DNA of 64,000 nt, from assembly GCF_003814875.1 (NCBI RefSeq), contig NZ_RKQF01000001.1:10106001-10170000 (forward strand). The letters run 5' to 3'. The notes under the pieces are model-generated. The model saw nothing but the letters and a program-made list of their open reading frames with translations, did not search any database and was not told the DNA's origin. The position numbers were made by a program, and so were the translations under genes. How positions within the stretch are numbered: position 1 is the stretch's first letter; each line of letters begins with the position of its first letter. Shown here one piece after another: positions 44,436 to 56,334 of the stretch. This stretch comes from Streptomyces sp. Ag109_O5-1 (GTDB taxonomy: Bacteria; Actinomycetota; Actinomycetes; Streptomycetales; Streptomycetaceae).

Positions 44436-46772
44436 TCAGCGGAGGGACCGGGACAGATAGGGCGCCGTCACGCTGCCCGCCGCCCGTGCGACCTCGGCCG
44501 GCGGGCCCGCCGCGACGACACGGCCGCCCCGGTCCCCGCCGCCCGGCCCCAGATCGATCACCCAGTCCGCACCGGCCACCACCGTCATGTCGTGCTCGAC
44601 CACCACAACCGTGTGCCCGGCGTCGACCAGCCCGTGCAACTGCGGCATCAGCACCTCGACATCGGCCGGATGCAGCCCCGTCGTCGGCTCGTCGAGGAGA
44701 TACAGGGTGTGGCCGCGCCGACCGCGCTGCAACTCGCCGGCGAGCTTGATGCGCTGGGCCTCGCCGCCGGACAGCTCGGTGGCGGGCTGGCCCAGTCGCA
44801 GGTAACCCAGCCCCACGTCGAGCAGGGTGCCCAGGCTGCGCGCCACGGCTGGGGTGTCCGCGAAGAACTCCGCCGCGCCCTCCACGGTGAGGTCCAGCAC
44901 CTGCGCGATGTTCCGTCCCCGGTACGACACTTCGAGCGTCTCGGGGTTGTAGCGCGCCCCGCCGCAGTCCGGGCAGGGCGCATAGGTGCTCGGCAGGAAC
45001 AGCAGCTCCACGCTGACGAAACCCTCGCCCTGGCAGGTTTCGCAGCGCCCGCCGCTCACATTGAAGGAGAACCGGCCGACGCCGTAACCGCGCTCCCGCG
45101 CCTGGTCGGTGGCCGCGAACACCTTCCGCACGACGTCGAACAGGCCGGTGTAGGTGGCCAGGTTGGAGCGTGGGGTGCGGCCGATCGGCTTCTGGTCGAC
45201 CGAGATCAGCCGGCCGACGCCGGCCTGCTCCTCGGTGATCTCGCCGATCAGCGTCGACTTGCCCGAACCGGAGACCCCGGTGACAGCGGTGAGGACACCG
45301 AGCGGGAACTCGGCGGTGACCTCGCGCAGGTTGTGCCGGGTGACCGGGCCGACCGTCAACCAGCCGTCGGCGGAGCGGAGCCGGCGCGCGGGTGCGGGTT
45401 CCCGTGCGAACAGGTGGCGGGCCGTGGCCGACTCCGCGACCCCTGCCAGCTCTGCCACCGGTCCGCTGTGCAGTACCTCCCCGCCGTGCTCTCCGGCATG
45501 CGGCCCCACGTCCACCAGCCAGTCGGCGCCGCGCACCACGTCCAGGTGGTGCTCCACCACGAACACCGAGTTCCCGGCCGCCTTCAGCCGCTCCAGCACC
45601 GTGAGTAGCGCCTCGGTGTCCGCCGGGTGCAGACCGGCCGACGGCTCGTCCAGTACGTAGACGACACCGAAGAGCCCGGAGCGCAACTGGGTGGCCAGCC
45701 GCAGGCGTTGGAGCTCGCCTGCCGAGAGCGTGGGGGTCGCCCGGTCCAGACCGAGATAGCCGAGGCCGAGTTCGACGACCGGTGCGATCCGGGAGACGAG
45801 GTCCTCGGTGAGCACCCGTGCGGTCTCCGACGGGCTCTCGCCGTCGAGCAGTTCGGCGAGCTCGGTCAGCGGCAGGGCGGCCAGTTCGGCGATCGTACGG
45901 CCGCCGAAGGTCACCGCCAGCGCCTCCGCCCGCAGCCTGCTGCCGCCGCACACCGGACAGGGCGCGCTGGTCAGATACCGCTCCGCCTTCGCCCGCAGGG
46001 TCGGGCTCTTGGAGTCCGCGTACGTCTTCATCACATACCGGTGGGCGCTCATGTACGTGCCCTGGTAAGGCCGTTGGATGCGGTCGGCGTCCCGGACCGG
46101 GTGCACGGTGACCACCGGCTGCTCGTCGGTGAACAGGATCCACTCGCGCTGCTCGGCGGGGAGTTCGCGCCAGGGGCGGTCCACGTCGTGACCGAGCGTG
46201 TCCAGGATGTCCCGCAGGTTCTTGCCCTGCCAGGCGCCCGGCCAGGCTGCGATCGCGCCGTCGCGGATCGACAGCGACGGATCGGGGACCAGTGACTCCT
46301 CGGTCGTACGGTGGACCCGGCCCAGACCGTGGCACTCCGGGCAGGCACCCGCCGCCGTGTTGGGAGAGAAGGCGTCGGAATCGAGGCGTTCGGCGCCCGG
46401 CGGATAGTCGCCCGCGCGGGAGAAGAGCATGCGCAGGGAGTTGGAGAGGTTGGTGACCGTGCCGACCGAGGAGCGGGAGGTGGGGGCCGAGCGGCGCTGC
46501 TGCAGCGAGACCGCCGGCGGCAGCCCGCTGATCTCGGCGACCTTCGGCGCCCCGACCTGGTGGATCAGCCTGCGCGCGTACGGCGCGACCGACTCGAAGT
46601 AGCGCCGCTGGGCCTCGGCGTAGATCGTGCCGAACGCCAGGGACGACTTCCCCGAGCCGGACACACCGGTGAAGACGGCCAGTACGTCCCGCGGGATGTC
46701 GACGTCGACGCCCTTGAGGTTGTGCTCACGGGCACCGCGGACGCGGACGTATGGATCGTGGGGGCTGGGCAT
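44436..46772 (-). CDS. UvrA-like ABC ATPase lacking the UvrB-binding insert (DrrC/UvrA2 type)
   Basis: 778 residues from ATG 46772, shorter than housekeeping UvrA (about 950-1000). Two ABC modules: first Walker [16 protein letters not shown] and signature [12 protein letters not shown]; second Walker [16 protein letters not shown] and signature [12 protein letters not shown]. Zinc-binding CPVCGG and CETCQGEG ... CPDCGG elements are kept, with CPECHG near residue 140. The region where UvrB binds is missing or reduced. Family members such as DrrC protect producers against DNA-binding drugs, or are accessory UvrA2. It stands alone, convergent with olsA. Confidence 0.9.
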   Translation of the reverse strand: MPSPHDPYVRVRGAREHNLKGVDVDIPRDVLAVFTGVSGSGKSSLAFGTIYAEAQRRYFESVAPYARRLIHQVGAPKVAEISGLPPAVSLQQRRSAPTSRSSVGTVTNLSNSLRMLFSRAGDYPPGAERLDSDAFSPNTAAGACPECHGLGRVHRTTEESLVPDPSLSIRDGAIAAWPGAWQGKNLRDILDTLGHDVDRPWRELPAEQREWILFTDEQPVVTVHPVRDADRIQRPYQGTYMSAHRYVMKTYADSKSPTLRAKAERYLTSAPCPVCGGSRLRAEALAVTFGGRTIAELAALPLTELAELLDGESPSETARVLTEDLVSRIAPVVELGLGYLGLDRATPTLSAGELQRLRLATQLRSGLFGVVYVLDEPSAGLHPADTEALLTVLERLKAAGNSVFVVEHHLDVVRGADWLVDVGPHAGEHGGEVLHSGPVAELAGVAESATARHLFAREPAPARRLRSADGWLTVGPVTRHNLREVTAEFPLGVLTAVTGVSGSGKSTLIGEITEEQAGVGRLISVDQKPIGRTPRSNLATYTGLFDVVRKVFAATDQARERGYGVGRFSFNVSGGRCETCQGEGFVSVELLFLPSTYAPCPDCGGARYNPETLEVSYRGRNIAQVLDLTVEGAAEFFADTPAVARSLGTLLDVGLGYLRLGQPATELSGGEAQRIKLAGELQRGRRGHTLYLLDEPTTGLHPADVEVLMPQLHGLVDAGHTVVVVEHDMTVVAGADWVIDLGPGGGDRGGRVVAAGPPAEVARAAGSVTAPYLSRSLR

Positions 46773-46883
46773 CGAGCGGAAACTCCGTGACGGGCGACGC
46801 GCGGGACAGCGACTCGCCGGGTACTGGACTCGCGGGGCAGGGACAAACCCCGCGATCCTAGCCCGCCCCCGCCCGTCCGCTTC

Positions 46884-47075
46884 CTACTGCGGCGGGTTCT
46901 GCTGGTTCCGCTGCCGGTCGATGTAGTCGTCGGCCTGCTTCTGCGCCATGTCGACCTGGGACCGGTACTTGTCGCCGGTCCGTTCGTCGATCATGTCACC
47001 GCCCTTTTCGACGCCCTGTCTGGCCTGGTCCTCATGGCCCTTGAGCATCCCCTTGAGCTTGTCCAGCATGGACAT
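46884..47075 (-). CDS. small antitoxin-like protein (MT0933 family)
   Basis: 63 residues from ATG 47075, with GAGGAGGG 6 nt upstream. All hydrophilic and helical: [36 protein letters not shown], then [12 protein letters not shown]. This matches the MT0933-like antitoxin family and resembles CsbD-like stress proteins in composition. No toxin gene is adjacent, so an antitoxin role is doubtful. It is divergent from the Clp ATPase gene. Confidence 0.8.
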   Translation of the reverse strand: MSMLDKLKGMLKGHEDQARQGVEKGGDMIDERTGDKYRSQVDMAQKQADDYIDRQRNQQNPPQ

Positions 47076-47263
47076 GGCAGCCCTCCTCGCTGGTTGAGGC
47101 TTCCTCCCCAGCGTCACCGGCCGCGGCCGGGTCCGCATCTCGGCGGGCGTCACGGCCGGAGCATCGGGGTCCGCTTTCCGGCGGACGTCCCCGTGCGGGC
47201 CGGGCCCGCCTGTGCGAGCTTGGAAACCGCGGATTCCCGCCGACCGCAGAAAGGCACGGCCCC

Positions 47264-49731
<2,468 letters not shown>

Positions 49732-49735
<4 letters not shown>

Positions 49736-50730
49736 GAGTTCACGATCGAGGCCAGCCGCCGGTAGGAGTCCAGCAGGGCCGCGCGGTCGTAGGTGCTGGT
49801 GGTGACCAGCACCTCGTCCGCGCCGGTCTCCTTGAGGACCGTGTCCAGTTCGTGCGCCACCTGTTCCTCCGTCCCGGCGATGTGCCCGGCGAGCCCGGAC
49901 TCGTAGAAACCGCGTTCCTTCGCGGTCATCGTCCGGGCCTCGACGTCCTCCGCCGGGGGCAACGGCGGGAACCTGCCGTGCGTGCGGGAGTACGCCATCG
50001 ACCAGGCCTCCGGGATCAGGAGCCTGCGGGCCGCCTCCGGGGTGCCGGCGACGGCGATGGTCCCCGAGATCACGACGTACGGCTCGGCGGCCCAGGGGGA
50101 GGGGCGGAAACGGTCGCGGTAGTGGTCGATGCCGCGTTGCATCCGCTCGCGGCTGCGCAGATCTCCGATGACCATCGGCAGCCCGGCGCGGGCCGCGATG
50201 TCCGCGCCCTCGCCCATCGCCAGCACGAACGGCGGCACGCGCAGCCCGTCCGACGGGCGGGCCCGCACCCCGGTCGGCGAGGTGCCCTCGAACCAGCCGA
50301 GGAGCTCACCGAGCTGTGCCGCGAAGTCCTCGGCGTCGTCCTTGTCCCGTCCGAGGGCCCTGCGGACCCCGCCGGTGAAGCCAACCGACCGGCCCAGCCC
50401 CATGTCGATCCGCCCGGGGTACAGCGACTCCAGCACCCCGAACTGTTCGGCCACGACCAGGGGTTGGTGGTTCGGCAGCATCACCCCGCCGGTGCCGACC
50501 CGGATGGTCCGGGTCGCGCCGGCCACGGCGGCGGCCAGCACGGTCGGCGCCGAACCGGCGACTCCGGGCACACCGTGGTGCTCCGACACCCAGAAGCGGT
50601 GATAACCGAGTGTCTCCACCTCCCGTGCCAGCGCCACGGTGTCCCGCAGCGCCTCGCCGGGCGCGTGCCCCTCCCGGGTACGCGAGCGGTCGAGGACGGA
50701 GAACCGGGTCCGGGCGATGGTTGCGTTCAC
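49732..50730 (-). CDS. LLM-class flavin-dependent oxidoreductase
   Basis: 332 residues from ATG 50730; its end overlaps the convergent Clp gene end by 4 bp. Bacterial-luciferase-like pattern: FSVLDRSRTREG, HRFWVSEHHGVPGVAGSAPTV, IRVGTGGVMLPNHQP and YPGRIDMGLGRSVGFTGG, typical of the single-component group with FMN or F420. The substrate is unknown. No cluster context. Confidence 0.92.
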
Positions 50731-51024
50731 AGAGGGTTCAACACTCCGGCCGCCGCAGGATTCCCGCCGTCACTCCACGTCAGCGGCGGAAACGGGCCCG
50801 GGCGCCCCTCGGCGGGCGGATGAACCGGAGCTCCGGCCGCCCTCCGCCGCGCCGGTCCGCAGCCGTTCCAGCTGCCCGGCGTGGCCGGGGTTCTTGCCGG
50901 GGCCGCCGCAGGGGACGGTCCGCGGTGAAGTCGGAGAAAGGCATGGGGAGAGCGTGTCAAGTGCGCTCCGGGCCGACGCTGTTGCCCCGGTCCGGGGCCG
51001 CCGCGTGGCGGCTAGGGTTGCCGC

Positions 51025-51516
51025 GTGACAGAGAGCAGCAAGCGTCCGGTCGCCGTGTTCGACATCGACAACACCCTCGCCGACACCGCGCACCGGCAGC
51101 GGTTCCTGGAGAGCAAGCCCAGGGACTGGGACGCGTTCTTCGCGGCCGCGCCCCAGGACCCGCCGATCGCCGAGGGGATCGCGCTGGCCGTGGCGACCGC
51201 GGAGGAGTGCGAGATCGTCTATCTCACCGGGCGGCCCGAGCGCTGCCGACGGGACACGCTGGACTGGCTCGCCGCCCACGGGCTCCCCGAGGGGCGCGTG
51301 CACATGCGGCGCAACGCCGACCGCAGGCCCGCCCGGCACACCAAGCTGGAGATCCTGCGCCGCCTCGCCGAACGGCGTGAGGTGCGCGTCCTCGTCGACG
51401 ACGACGAGCTGGTGTGCGACGACGCCGAACGGGCCGGGTTCAGGGTGGTACGGGCCCGCTGGGCCGACCGGTCGGCCGCGCTGGAGCAGGCCCAGGAGGG
51501 GGAGGGGCGGACCTGA
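51025..51516 (+). CDS. HAD-superfamily phosphatase-like protein
   Basis: 163 residues from GTG 51025. HAD motif I FDIDNTLADT (nucleophile Asp and acid/base Asp), motif II VYLTGRPERCRRDT, a lysine in KLEILRRL for motif III and the acidic VLVDDDELVCDD for motif IV. It is cap-poor, like polynucleotide-kinase-type or nucleotidase HADs. The 294 bp before it hold no convincing gene. Confidence 0.85.
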   Translation: MTESSKRPVAVFDIDNTLADTAHRQRFLESKPRDWDAFFAAAPQDPPIAEGIALAVATAEECEIVYLTGRPERCRRDTLDWLAAHGLPEGRVHMRRNADRRPARHTKLEILRRLAERREVRVLVDDDELVCDDAERAGFRVVRARWADRSAALEQAQEGEGRT

Positions 51517-51565
51517 GGCCGGCTGCGGCCGTCAGCCGTCGTCCGCACTCCCTCGCCGTCCGGCC

Positions 51566-51781
51566 TCAGTCCTCGCCCTCGATGCGGAAGCCCACCTTCA
51601 GGCCCACCTGGTAGTGCTCGATCTGCCCGTTCTCGATCTGGCCCCTGACCTGCGTCACCTCGAACCAGTCCAGGTTGCGGAGGGTCTGGCCGGCGCGTGC
51701 GACACCGTTGCGGATGGCCTGGTCGATGCCCTCGTGCGAGGTGCCGACGATCTCGGTGACCCGGTAGGTGTGGTTCGACAT
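51566..51781 (-). CDS. dodecin (flavin-binding storage protein)
   Basis: 71 residues from ATG 51781, with GGAG upstream. YRVTEIVGTSHEGIDQAI and the flavin-stacking Trp in LRNLDWFEV, then GQIENGQIEHYQVGLKVGF, are diagnostic. Dodecins form 12-subunit cages that bind FMN or coenzyme A and buffer free flavin. Monocistronic; convergent with the phosphatase gene. Confidence 0.93.
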   Translation of the reverse strand: MSNHTYRVTEIVGTSHEGIDQAIRNGVARAGQTLRNLDWFEVTQVRGQIENGQIEHYQVGLKVGFRIEGED

Positions 51782-51893
51782 ACGGGTGCTCCTCTCCGCA
51801 GTGACGGGTGTCACGCGTCACTCCACCGTGCCCCATCCGGAAGCGGAGCGCGAGGCGTCGGTTCCGAACTGCTTACAGCCCTTGACCCTCCGC

Positions 51894-51909
51894 ATTGGTC
51901 CATACCAAA
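51894..51909 (+). promoter_or_regulatory. DasR-like (dre) operator candidate
   Basis: ATTGGTCCATACCAAA matches the dre consensus A(C/T)TGGTCTAGACCA(G/A)T at 13 of 16 positions and keeps TTGGT/ACCAA symmetry. TTGACC at 51882-51887 could be a -35 box, so the site would cover the -10 region. Confidence 0.5.
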
Positions 51910-51911
51910 AT

Positions 51912-51929
51912 CCCGTACACCCGTACGGG
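51912..51929. promoter_or_regulatory. second inverted repeat in the binding-protein promoter region
   Basis: CCCGTAC-ACCC-GTACGGG, 7-bp arms perfectly inverted, 2 bp after the dre-like site. Could be an operator for another regulator or a hairpin in the leader. Confidence 0.4.
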
Positions 51930-51994
51930 CACTCCTGTGCTCGTTCCCCCACGCCGGGCCCCGTCCCCTGTCCGCCAGACAGAACAGGAACCCC

Positions 51995-53257
51995 GTGAGA
52001 CGTCGTCGCCCACTCGCCCTCGTCTGTGTGTCCGCCGCCCTGCTGAGCGCCTGTGGAGTAGTGCCGGGCGTCGGCCACGAGCGGCACACCGTCACGGTGT
52101 GGCTGATGCGCAACAGCGCGTCCAAGGATTTCCTGCGCCGGTTCACCGAGGACTTCGAAGGTACCCACAAGGACATCCGCCTCGACATCCGCATCCAGGA
52201 CTGGAACGGGATCGTCGGCAAGGTCCAGGCGGCGCTGAAGAGCGATTCCGGCGACGCGCCCGACGTGATCGAGGTCGGCAACACCCAGGTCCCGCAGTAC
52301 GTCGAGGGCGGCCGGCTCACCGACCTCACCCTGGAGTCGATGCGCGACTGGGGCAAGGACCAATGGCTGCCCGGCCTCGCCGAACCCGGCCGGGACGACT
52401 CCCGCCAGTACGGCATCCCCTGGTACGCGGCCAACCGGGTCGTCATCTACCGCAAGGACCTCTTCGCGAAGGTCGGCATCACCTCCCCGCCGAAGACCCG
52501 GAAGGAGTGGCTGGCCGACACCGAGAAGCTCAACTCCGGTGGGAGACAGGGAATCTACCTGGCCGGACAGGACTGGTACACGCTCTCCGGGTTCGTCTGG
52601 GACGAGGGCGGCGACCTCGCCGAGCAGACGGACGCCGGCTGGAAGGGCACGCTGGACAGGCCCGCCGCGCTGCGCGGGATGGACTTCTACCGGCGGCTCC
52701 AGGCCCTCGGCAAGGGGCCCGTGAACGCCGACGAGGAACACCCGCCCCAGGCCGGGGTGTTCGCGGACGGCAAGGTCGCCCAGATCATCGCGGTGCCCGG
52801 GCTCACCCAGTCCATCGTGCAGGTGAACCCCCGGCTCAAGGACGACATCGGGTACTTCCCGGTGCCGGGGCTCACGGCCGGCCACCCCGGTGCCGTCTTC
52901 ACCGGCGGCTCCGACCTCGTCGTACCGCAGAACGCCGACCGGCCCTACGACGCGACCGCCGTCGTCGGCGCGCTCACCGGTGCCAAGTGGGACACCGACC
53001 TCGCCCGCACCATGAACTACGTGCCCAACAAGGCCACGCTGGCGGGCGCGGTCGCCGGGGAGGAGGGGGTCGCCGCCATGGCGGCGGGCGCCGCGCGGGG
53101 ACGGGCGACCCCCCACACCCCGGACTGGCCGGTGGTCGAGGCCGACAACCCGATCAAGGGCTATATGACCAGGGTGCTCGGCGGTGCGGACCCCGCGACC
53201 GAGGCCCGCCGCGCCTCCCGGCGCATCACCGAGCTCCTCGCACCGAACTTCGGGTGA
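51995..53257 (+). CDS. ABC transporter sugar-binding lipoprotein (orphan)
   Basis: 420 residues from GTG 51995, with AGGAA upstream. Signal and lipobox LLSAC. SBP_bac_1 fold: TVTVWLMRNSASKDFLRRF, DAPDVIEVGNTQVPQY, YGIPWYAANRVVIYRKDL and a GGSDLVVPQNADRP segment. It resembles NgcE/DasA-like or maltodextrin binders. No permease or ATPase gene is adjacent, so it must pair with a system elsewhere; Streptomyces often shares the MsiK ATPase. A dre-like site upstream hints at amino-sugar regulation. Confidence 0.9.
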   Translation: MRRRRPLALVCVSAALLSACGVVPGVGHERHTVTVWLMRNSASKDFLRRFTEDFEGTHKDIRLDIRIQDWNGIVGKVQAALKSDSGDAPDVIEVGNTQVPQYVEGGRLTDLTLESMRDWGKDQWLPGLAEPGRDDSRQYGIPWYAANRVVIYRKDLFAKVGITSPPKTRKEWLADTEKLNSGGRQGIYLAGQDWYTLSGFVWDEGGDLAEQTDAGWKGTLDRPAALRGMDFYRRLQALGKGPVNADEEHPPQAGVFADGKVAQIIAVPGLTQSIVQVNPRLKDDIGYFPVPGLTAGHPGAVFTGGSDLVVPQNADRPYDATAVVGALTGAKWDTDLARTMNYVPNKATLAGAVAGEEGVAAMAAGAARGRATPHTPDWPVVEADNPIKGYMTRVLGGADPATEARRASRRITELLAPNFG

Positions 53258-53258
53258 C

Positions 53259-54221
53259 TCAGCGGGCCATACTCAGGGACAGCGCGAAGCGGCCCTGCGA
53301 GTCGGTCCACCAGTTGGTCAACTCCAGTCCGGTGGCCGCCAGTTCGGCGGTCACTCCGGCCCGCCGGAACTTCGCCGACACCTCGGTGCGCAGTTCCTCG
53401 CCCGCCGCGAAGTCCACGGCCAGATCGAGCGCCGGGACTTTCACGGTCTGCGCGACCCGCGAGCGCAGCCGCATCTCGATCCATTCGTTGTCCGCGTCCC
53501 ACAGGGCGACGTGGTCGAAGGAGTCCGGGTTGAAGTCGGCGTCCAGCTCACGGTCGACGACGGCCAGGACGTTCTTGTTGAACTCGGCCGTCACCCCGGC
53601 CGCGTCGTCGTACGCCCGGACCAGGACCTCCTCGTCCTTGACCAGGTCGGTGCCGAGCAGGAGCGTGTCGCCGGGCGCGAGGAGACGCCGGATCGAGGCC
53701 AGGAACCTGGCCCGCTCGGCCGGGAGCAGATTGCCGATCGTGCCGCCGAGGAAGGCCAGCAACCGCGGTCCCGGCGTTTCCGGCAGTTCCATCCGGCCGG
53801 TGAAGTCGGCGATCAGGGCGTGCACGGTCAGCCACGGGCGCTCCTCGATGAGCACCTGCCCGGCCTGCGTCAGCGCGCTCTCGCTGACGTCGACCGGGAC
53901 GTACACCTCGAGACCGGTGAGCGCGTCGATCAGCAGACGGGTCTTCTCGGAGGAGCCCGAGCCCAGCTCCACCAGGGTGCGGGCACCGCTCGCGGCGGCG
54001 ATCTCACCGGACCGGGCGAGCAGGATCTCGCGCTCGGCCCGGGTCGGGTAGTACTCGGGCAGTTCGGTGATCTCCTCGAAGAGCTCGCTGCCGCGGGCGT
54101 CGTAGAACCACTTCGGCGGCAGCGTCTTGGGGGTGGCGGTGAGGCCGTTCAGGACATCGGCGCGCAGCGCGGCGTCCGTGGCGTCCTCGGGAAGGGTGCG
54201 GGTGACACGGAGGGGGCTCAC
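53259..54221 (-). CDS. egtD: L-histidine N-alpha-methyltransferase, ergothioneine biosynthesis
   Basis: 320 residues from ATG 54221; last gene of the egt operon, overlapping egtC by 4 nt. The EgtD start KTLPPKWFYDARGSELFEEI and PTRAEREIL, the SAM motif LVELGSGSSEKTRLLI and FLGGTIGNL are all present. It trimethylates histidine to hercynine using SAM. Length matches EgtD (about 320). It is convergent, 1 bp from the upstream binding-protein gene. Confidence 0.96.
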   Translation of the reverse strand: MSPLRVTRTLPEDATDAALRADVLNGLTATPKTLPPKWFYDARGSELFEEITELPEYYPTRAEREILLARSGEIAAASGARTLVELGSGSSEKTRLLIDALTGLEVYVPVDVSESALTQAGQVLIEERPWLTVHALIADFTGRMELPETPGPRLLAFLGGTIGNLLPAERARFLASIRRLLAPGDTLLLGTDLVKDEEVLVRAYDDAAGVTAEFNKNVLAVVDRELDADFNPDSFDHVALWDADNEWIEMRLRSRVAQTVKVPALDLAVDFAAGEELRTEVSAKFRRAGVTAELAATGLELTNWWTDSQGRFALSLSMAR

Positions 54222-55009
54222 GTACAGGGCTCCTTAGGAGATACGGATGCCAGGTCCTCGGCCGGGGCGAGCTCGATGGGGGTGAGTACGACGCCCGCGC
54301 GGCTCGCGGTGAGCAGCGTGCGGTCGGGGACCTCCCGCCAGCGCGGGTCGTCGTCGTACGGCTCGGAGGCGACGACGGTGCGGCCGGGTTCCGAGAGGTG
54401 GAAGAGGCTGTCGCCCCAGGTGGTGGCGGCGATGGTCGCGCCGTCGGTGAGGAGGAGGTTGAGACGGGCGGCCGGAGCCGCCTCGGCGATCTGGAGAACC
54501 GTTTCGGCGAGGGCTGGGCCCGGTTCGGTGCCGGATCGCAGCCGGTGCAGGGCCAGCGCCCAGACGAACGCCGAGTCGGAGCGCGCCTCCATGGACAGCA
54601 GGTCGACCGGGGGCAGCAGGGGGACCAGGGGTGCCACGGACTGCGGCCAGCCGGGAATCGCCCCGTTGTGGCTGAACAGCCAGCGGCCCGCGGCGAACGG
54701 CGCCGCCGCGGCCTCCCCGTCCGCACCCGCCAGGGTGGCGTCCCGTACGGCGGCCAGCAGCGCGCCGGTGCGGACGACCCGGGCCAGGTCGGCGAAGGAC
54801 GGGTCGGCCCAGATCGGCACCGCCCGCCGGTACCGGGCCGGCCGCGGATCCTCCGGGGCGTACCAACCGACCCCGAAGCCATCGGCGTTGACCGTGCCGT
54901 ACCGCTGCCGCCGGGGTGCCCACGACTGCCGGAAGAGGGAGTGCGCGGGCTCCACGAGGAGCCGGCCGAGCGGCTCCTCGGGTCCCAGGCAGGCCAGATG
55001 ACGGCACAT
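54218..55009 (-). CDS. egtC: gamma-glutamyl-hercynylcysteine sulfoxide hydrolase
   Basis: 263 residues from ATG 55009. After Met removal the N-terminal Cys2 (MCRHLACLG) is the Ntn nucleophile of class II amidotransferases; NADGFGVGWY and the SHNGAIPGW oxyanion segment follow. EgtC removes glutamate from the sulfoxide made by EgtB. Its ATG shares a base with the egtB stop. Confidence 0.95.
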   Translation of the reverse strand: MCRHLACLGPEEPLGRLLVEPAHSLFRQSWAPRRQRYGTVNADGFGVGWYAPEDPRPARYRRAVPIWADPSFADLARVVRTGALLAAVRDATLAGADGEAAAAPFAAGRWLFSHNGAIPGWPQSVAPLVPLLPPVDLLSMEARSDSAFVWALALHRLRSGTEPGPALAETVLQIAEAAPAARLNLLLTDGATIAATTWGDSLFHLSEPGRTVVASEPYDDDPRWREVPDRTLLTASRAGVVLTPIELAPAEDLASVSPKEPCT

Positions 55010-56334
55010 CAGACGGTCTCCGCGGAACGGGCGGTGCGGAAGCCGGAGAAGATCTGCCGCCGGATCGGGTAGTCCCAGTTGCGGAACGTCCCCCGGCAGG
55101 CCACCTGGTCCACGGCAAACGAACCGCCGCGCAGCACCTTGTACTCGGGGCCGAAGAACACCTCCGAGTACTCCTTGTAGGGGAAGGCGGTGAAGCCGGG
55201 GTAGGGGAGGAAGTCGCTCGACGTCCACTCCCACACGTCGCCGATCAACTGCCGCACCCCCAGGGGTGATTCGCCCTCGGGGTAGCTGCCCGCCGGGGCC
55301 GGGCGCAGATGACGCTGGCCGAGGTTGGCGTGGGCCGGGGCGGGGTCGGCGTCGCCCCACGGGTAGCGGCGCGAGCGGTTCTCGCCGGGGTGGTGCCGGG
55401 CGGCCTTCTCCCACTCGGCCTCGGTGGGCAGCCGGCGCCCGGCCCAGCGGGCGTAGGCGTCCGCCTCGTACCAGCACACGTGCAGCACCGGCTCCTCGGG
55501 CGGCACGACCTCGGTGACCCCGAACCGGCGGCGCAGCCACTGGCCGCCCTCCCGGTGCCAGAACTGCGGCGCCGAGATGGAGTGCTTGCGGATGTGGGCC
55601 CAGCCCTCCGGCGTCCACCAGCGCTCGTTCTCGTAGCCGCCGTCCTCGATGAACGCGAGGTACCGGCCGTTGGTCACCGGGGTGGTGTCGATCCAGTAGG
55701 CGGCCACCTCCCGCCGGTGCGCCGGGCGTTCGTTGTCCAGCGCCCAGGGCTCGGTGGAGGTGCCCATGGTGAACGGGCCGCCGGGGACCAGGACTTCGGC
55801 CGGACCGGTGAACGGCGGCGCCGGGTCCGGGTCGGGGGCGGTGAGGGCCTGGGGGCCCTTGCGCAGCTGATGGGTGATCAGCATCGTCTCGTCGTGCTGC
55901 TGTTCGTGCTGCGCGATCATCCCGAAGGCGAAGCCCGCCTCCGTCAGCCGGGTGCCGCTGAACGCCGTGCTCTCCAGCAGGTCGAACGCCCGGCCGCGCA
56001 CCTCCGCCGCGTACTGCCGGGCCTCGGCGGGCGGCAGCAGCGGCAGCGAGGGCCGCTCGGAACGCGGGTGCTCGAAGGCGTCGTACAGGGTGTCGATCTC
56101 AGGGCGCATCGGCTCCCGGCCGCCGACGTTGCGCAGCAGCCAGAGCTCCTCCTGGTTGCCGATGTGCGCGAGGTCCCAGACCAGCGGCGACATCAGGGGG
56201 GAGTGCTGGGCGGTGAGATCGGGCTCCTCCACGCAGCTGGTCAGGAGCGTGGTGCGGTCGCGGGCCGTGGTCAGGGACTTGAGTGCCCGCTCACGCAGAG
56301 TCTCGATATCGATGTCGGTCTCGGTCTCGGTCAT
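55009..56334 (-). CDS. egtB: hercynine oxygenase (ergothioneine sulfoxide synthase)
   Basis: 441 residues from ATG 56334. A DinB-like N-domain has iron-binding His in VWDLAHIGNQEE and AQHEQQHDET, and a C-terminal FGE-sulfatase/lectin-like domain with GGPFTMG, ERPAHRREV, RLPTEAEWEKAAR, GDVWEWT, and RGGSFAVD. It uses O2 and non-haem iron to join gamma-glutamyl-cysteine to hercynine. Overlaps egtA by 4 nt. Confidence 0.96.
   Translation of the reverse strand: MTETETDIDIETLRERALKSLTTARDRTTLLTSCVEEPDLTAQHSPLMSPLVWDLAHIGNQEELWLLRNVGGREPMRPEIDTLYDAFEHPRSERPSLPLLPPAEARQYAAEVRGRAFDLLESTAFSGTRLTEAGFAFGMIAQHEQQHDETMLITHQLRKGPQALTAPDPDPAPPFTGPAEVLVPGGPFTMGTSTEPWALDNERPAHRREVAAYWIDTTPVTNGRYLAFIEDGGYENERWWTPEGWAHIRKHSISAPQFWHREGGQWLRRRFGVTEVVPPEEPVLHVCWYEADAYARWAGRRLPTEAEWEKAARHHPGENRSRRYPWGDADPAPAHANLGQRHLRPAPAGSYPEGESPLGVRQLIGDVWEWTSSDFLPYPGFTAFPYKEYSEVFFGPEYKVLRGGSFAVDQVACRGTFRNWDYPIRRQIFSGFRTARSAETV

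Noticed and set aside
50731-51024. Possible small gene in the gap before the HAD phosphatase
   Set aside because: Short - strand frames from 50944 downward give Arg/Pro-rich peptides without a ribosome site or motif; I could not support any.
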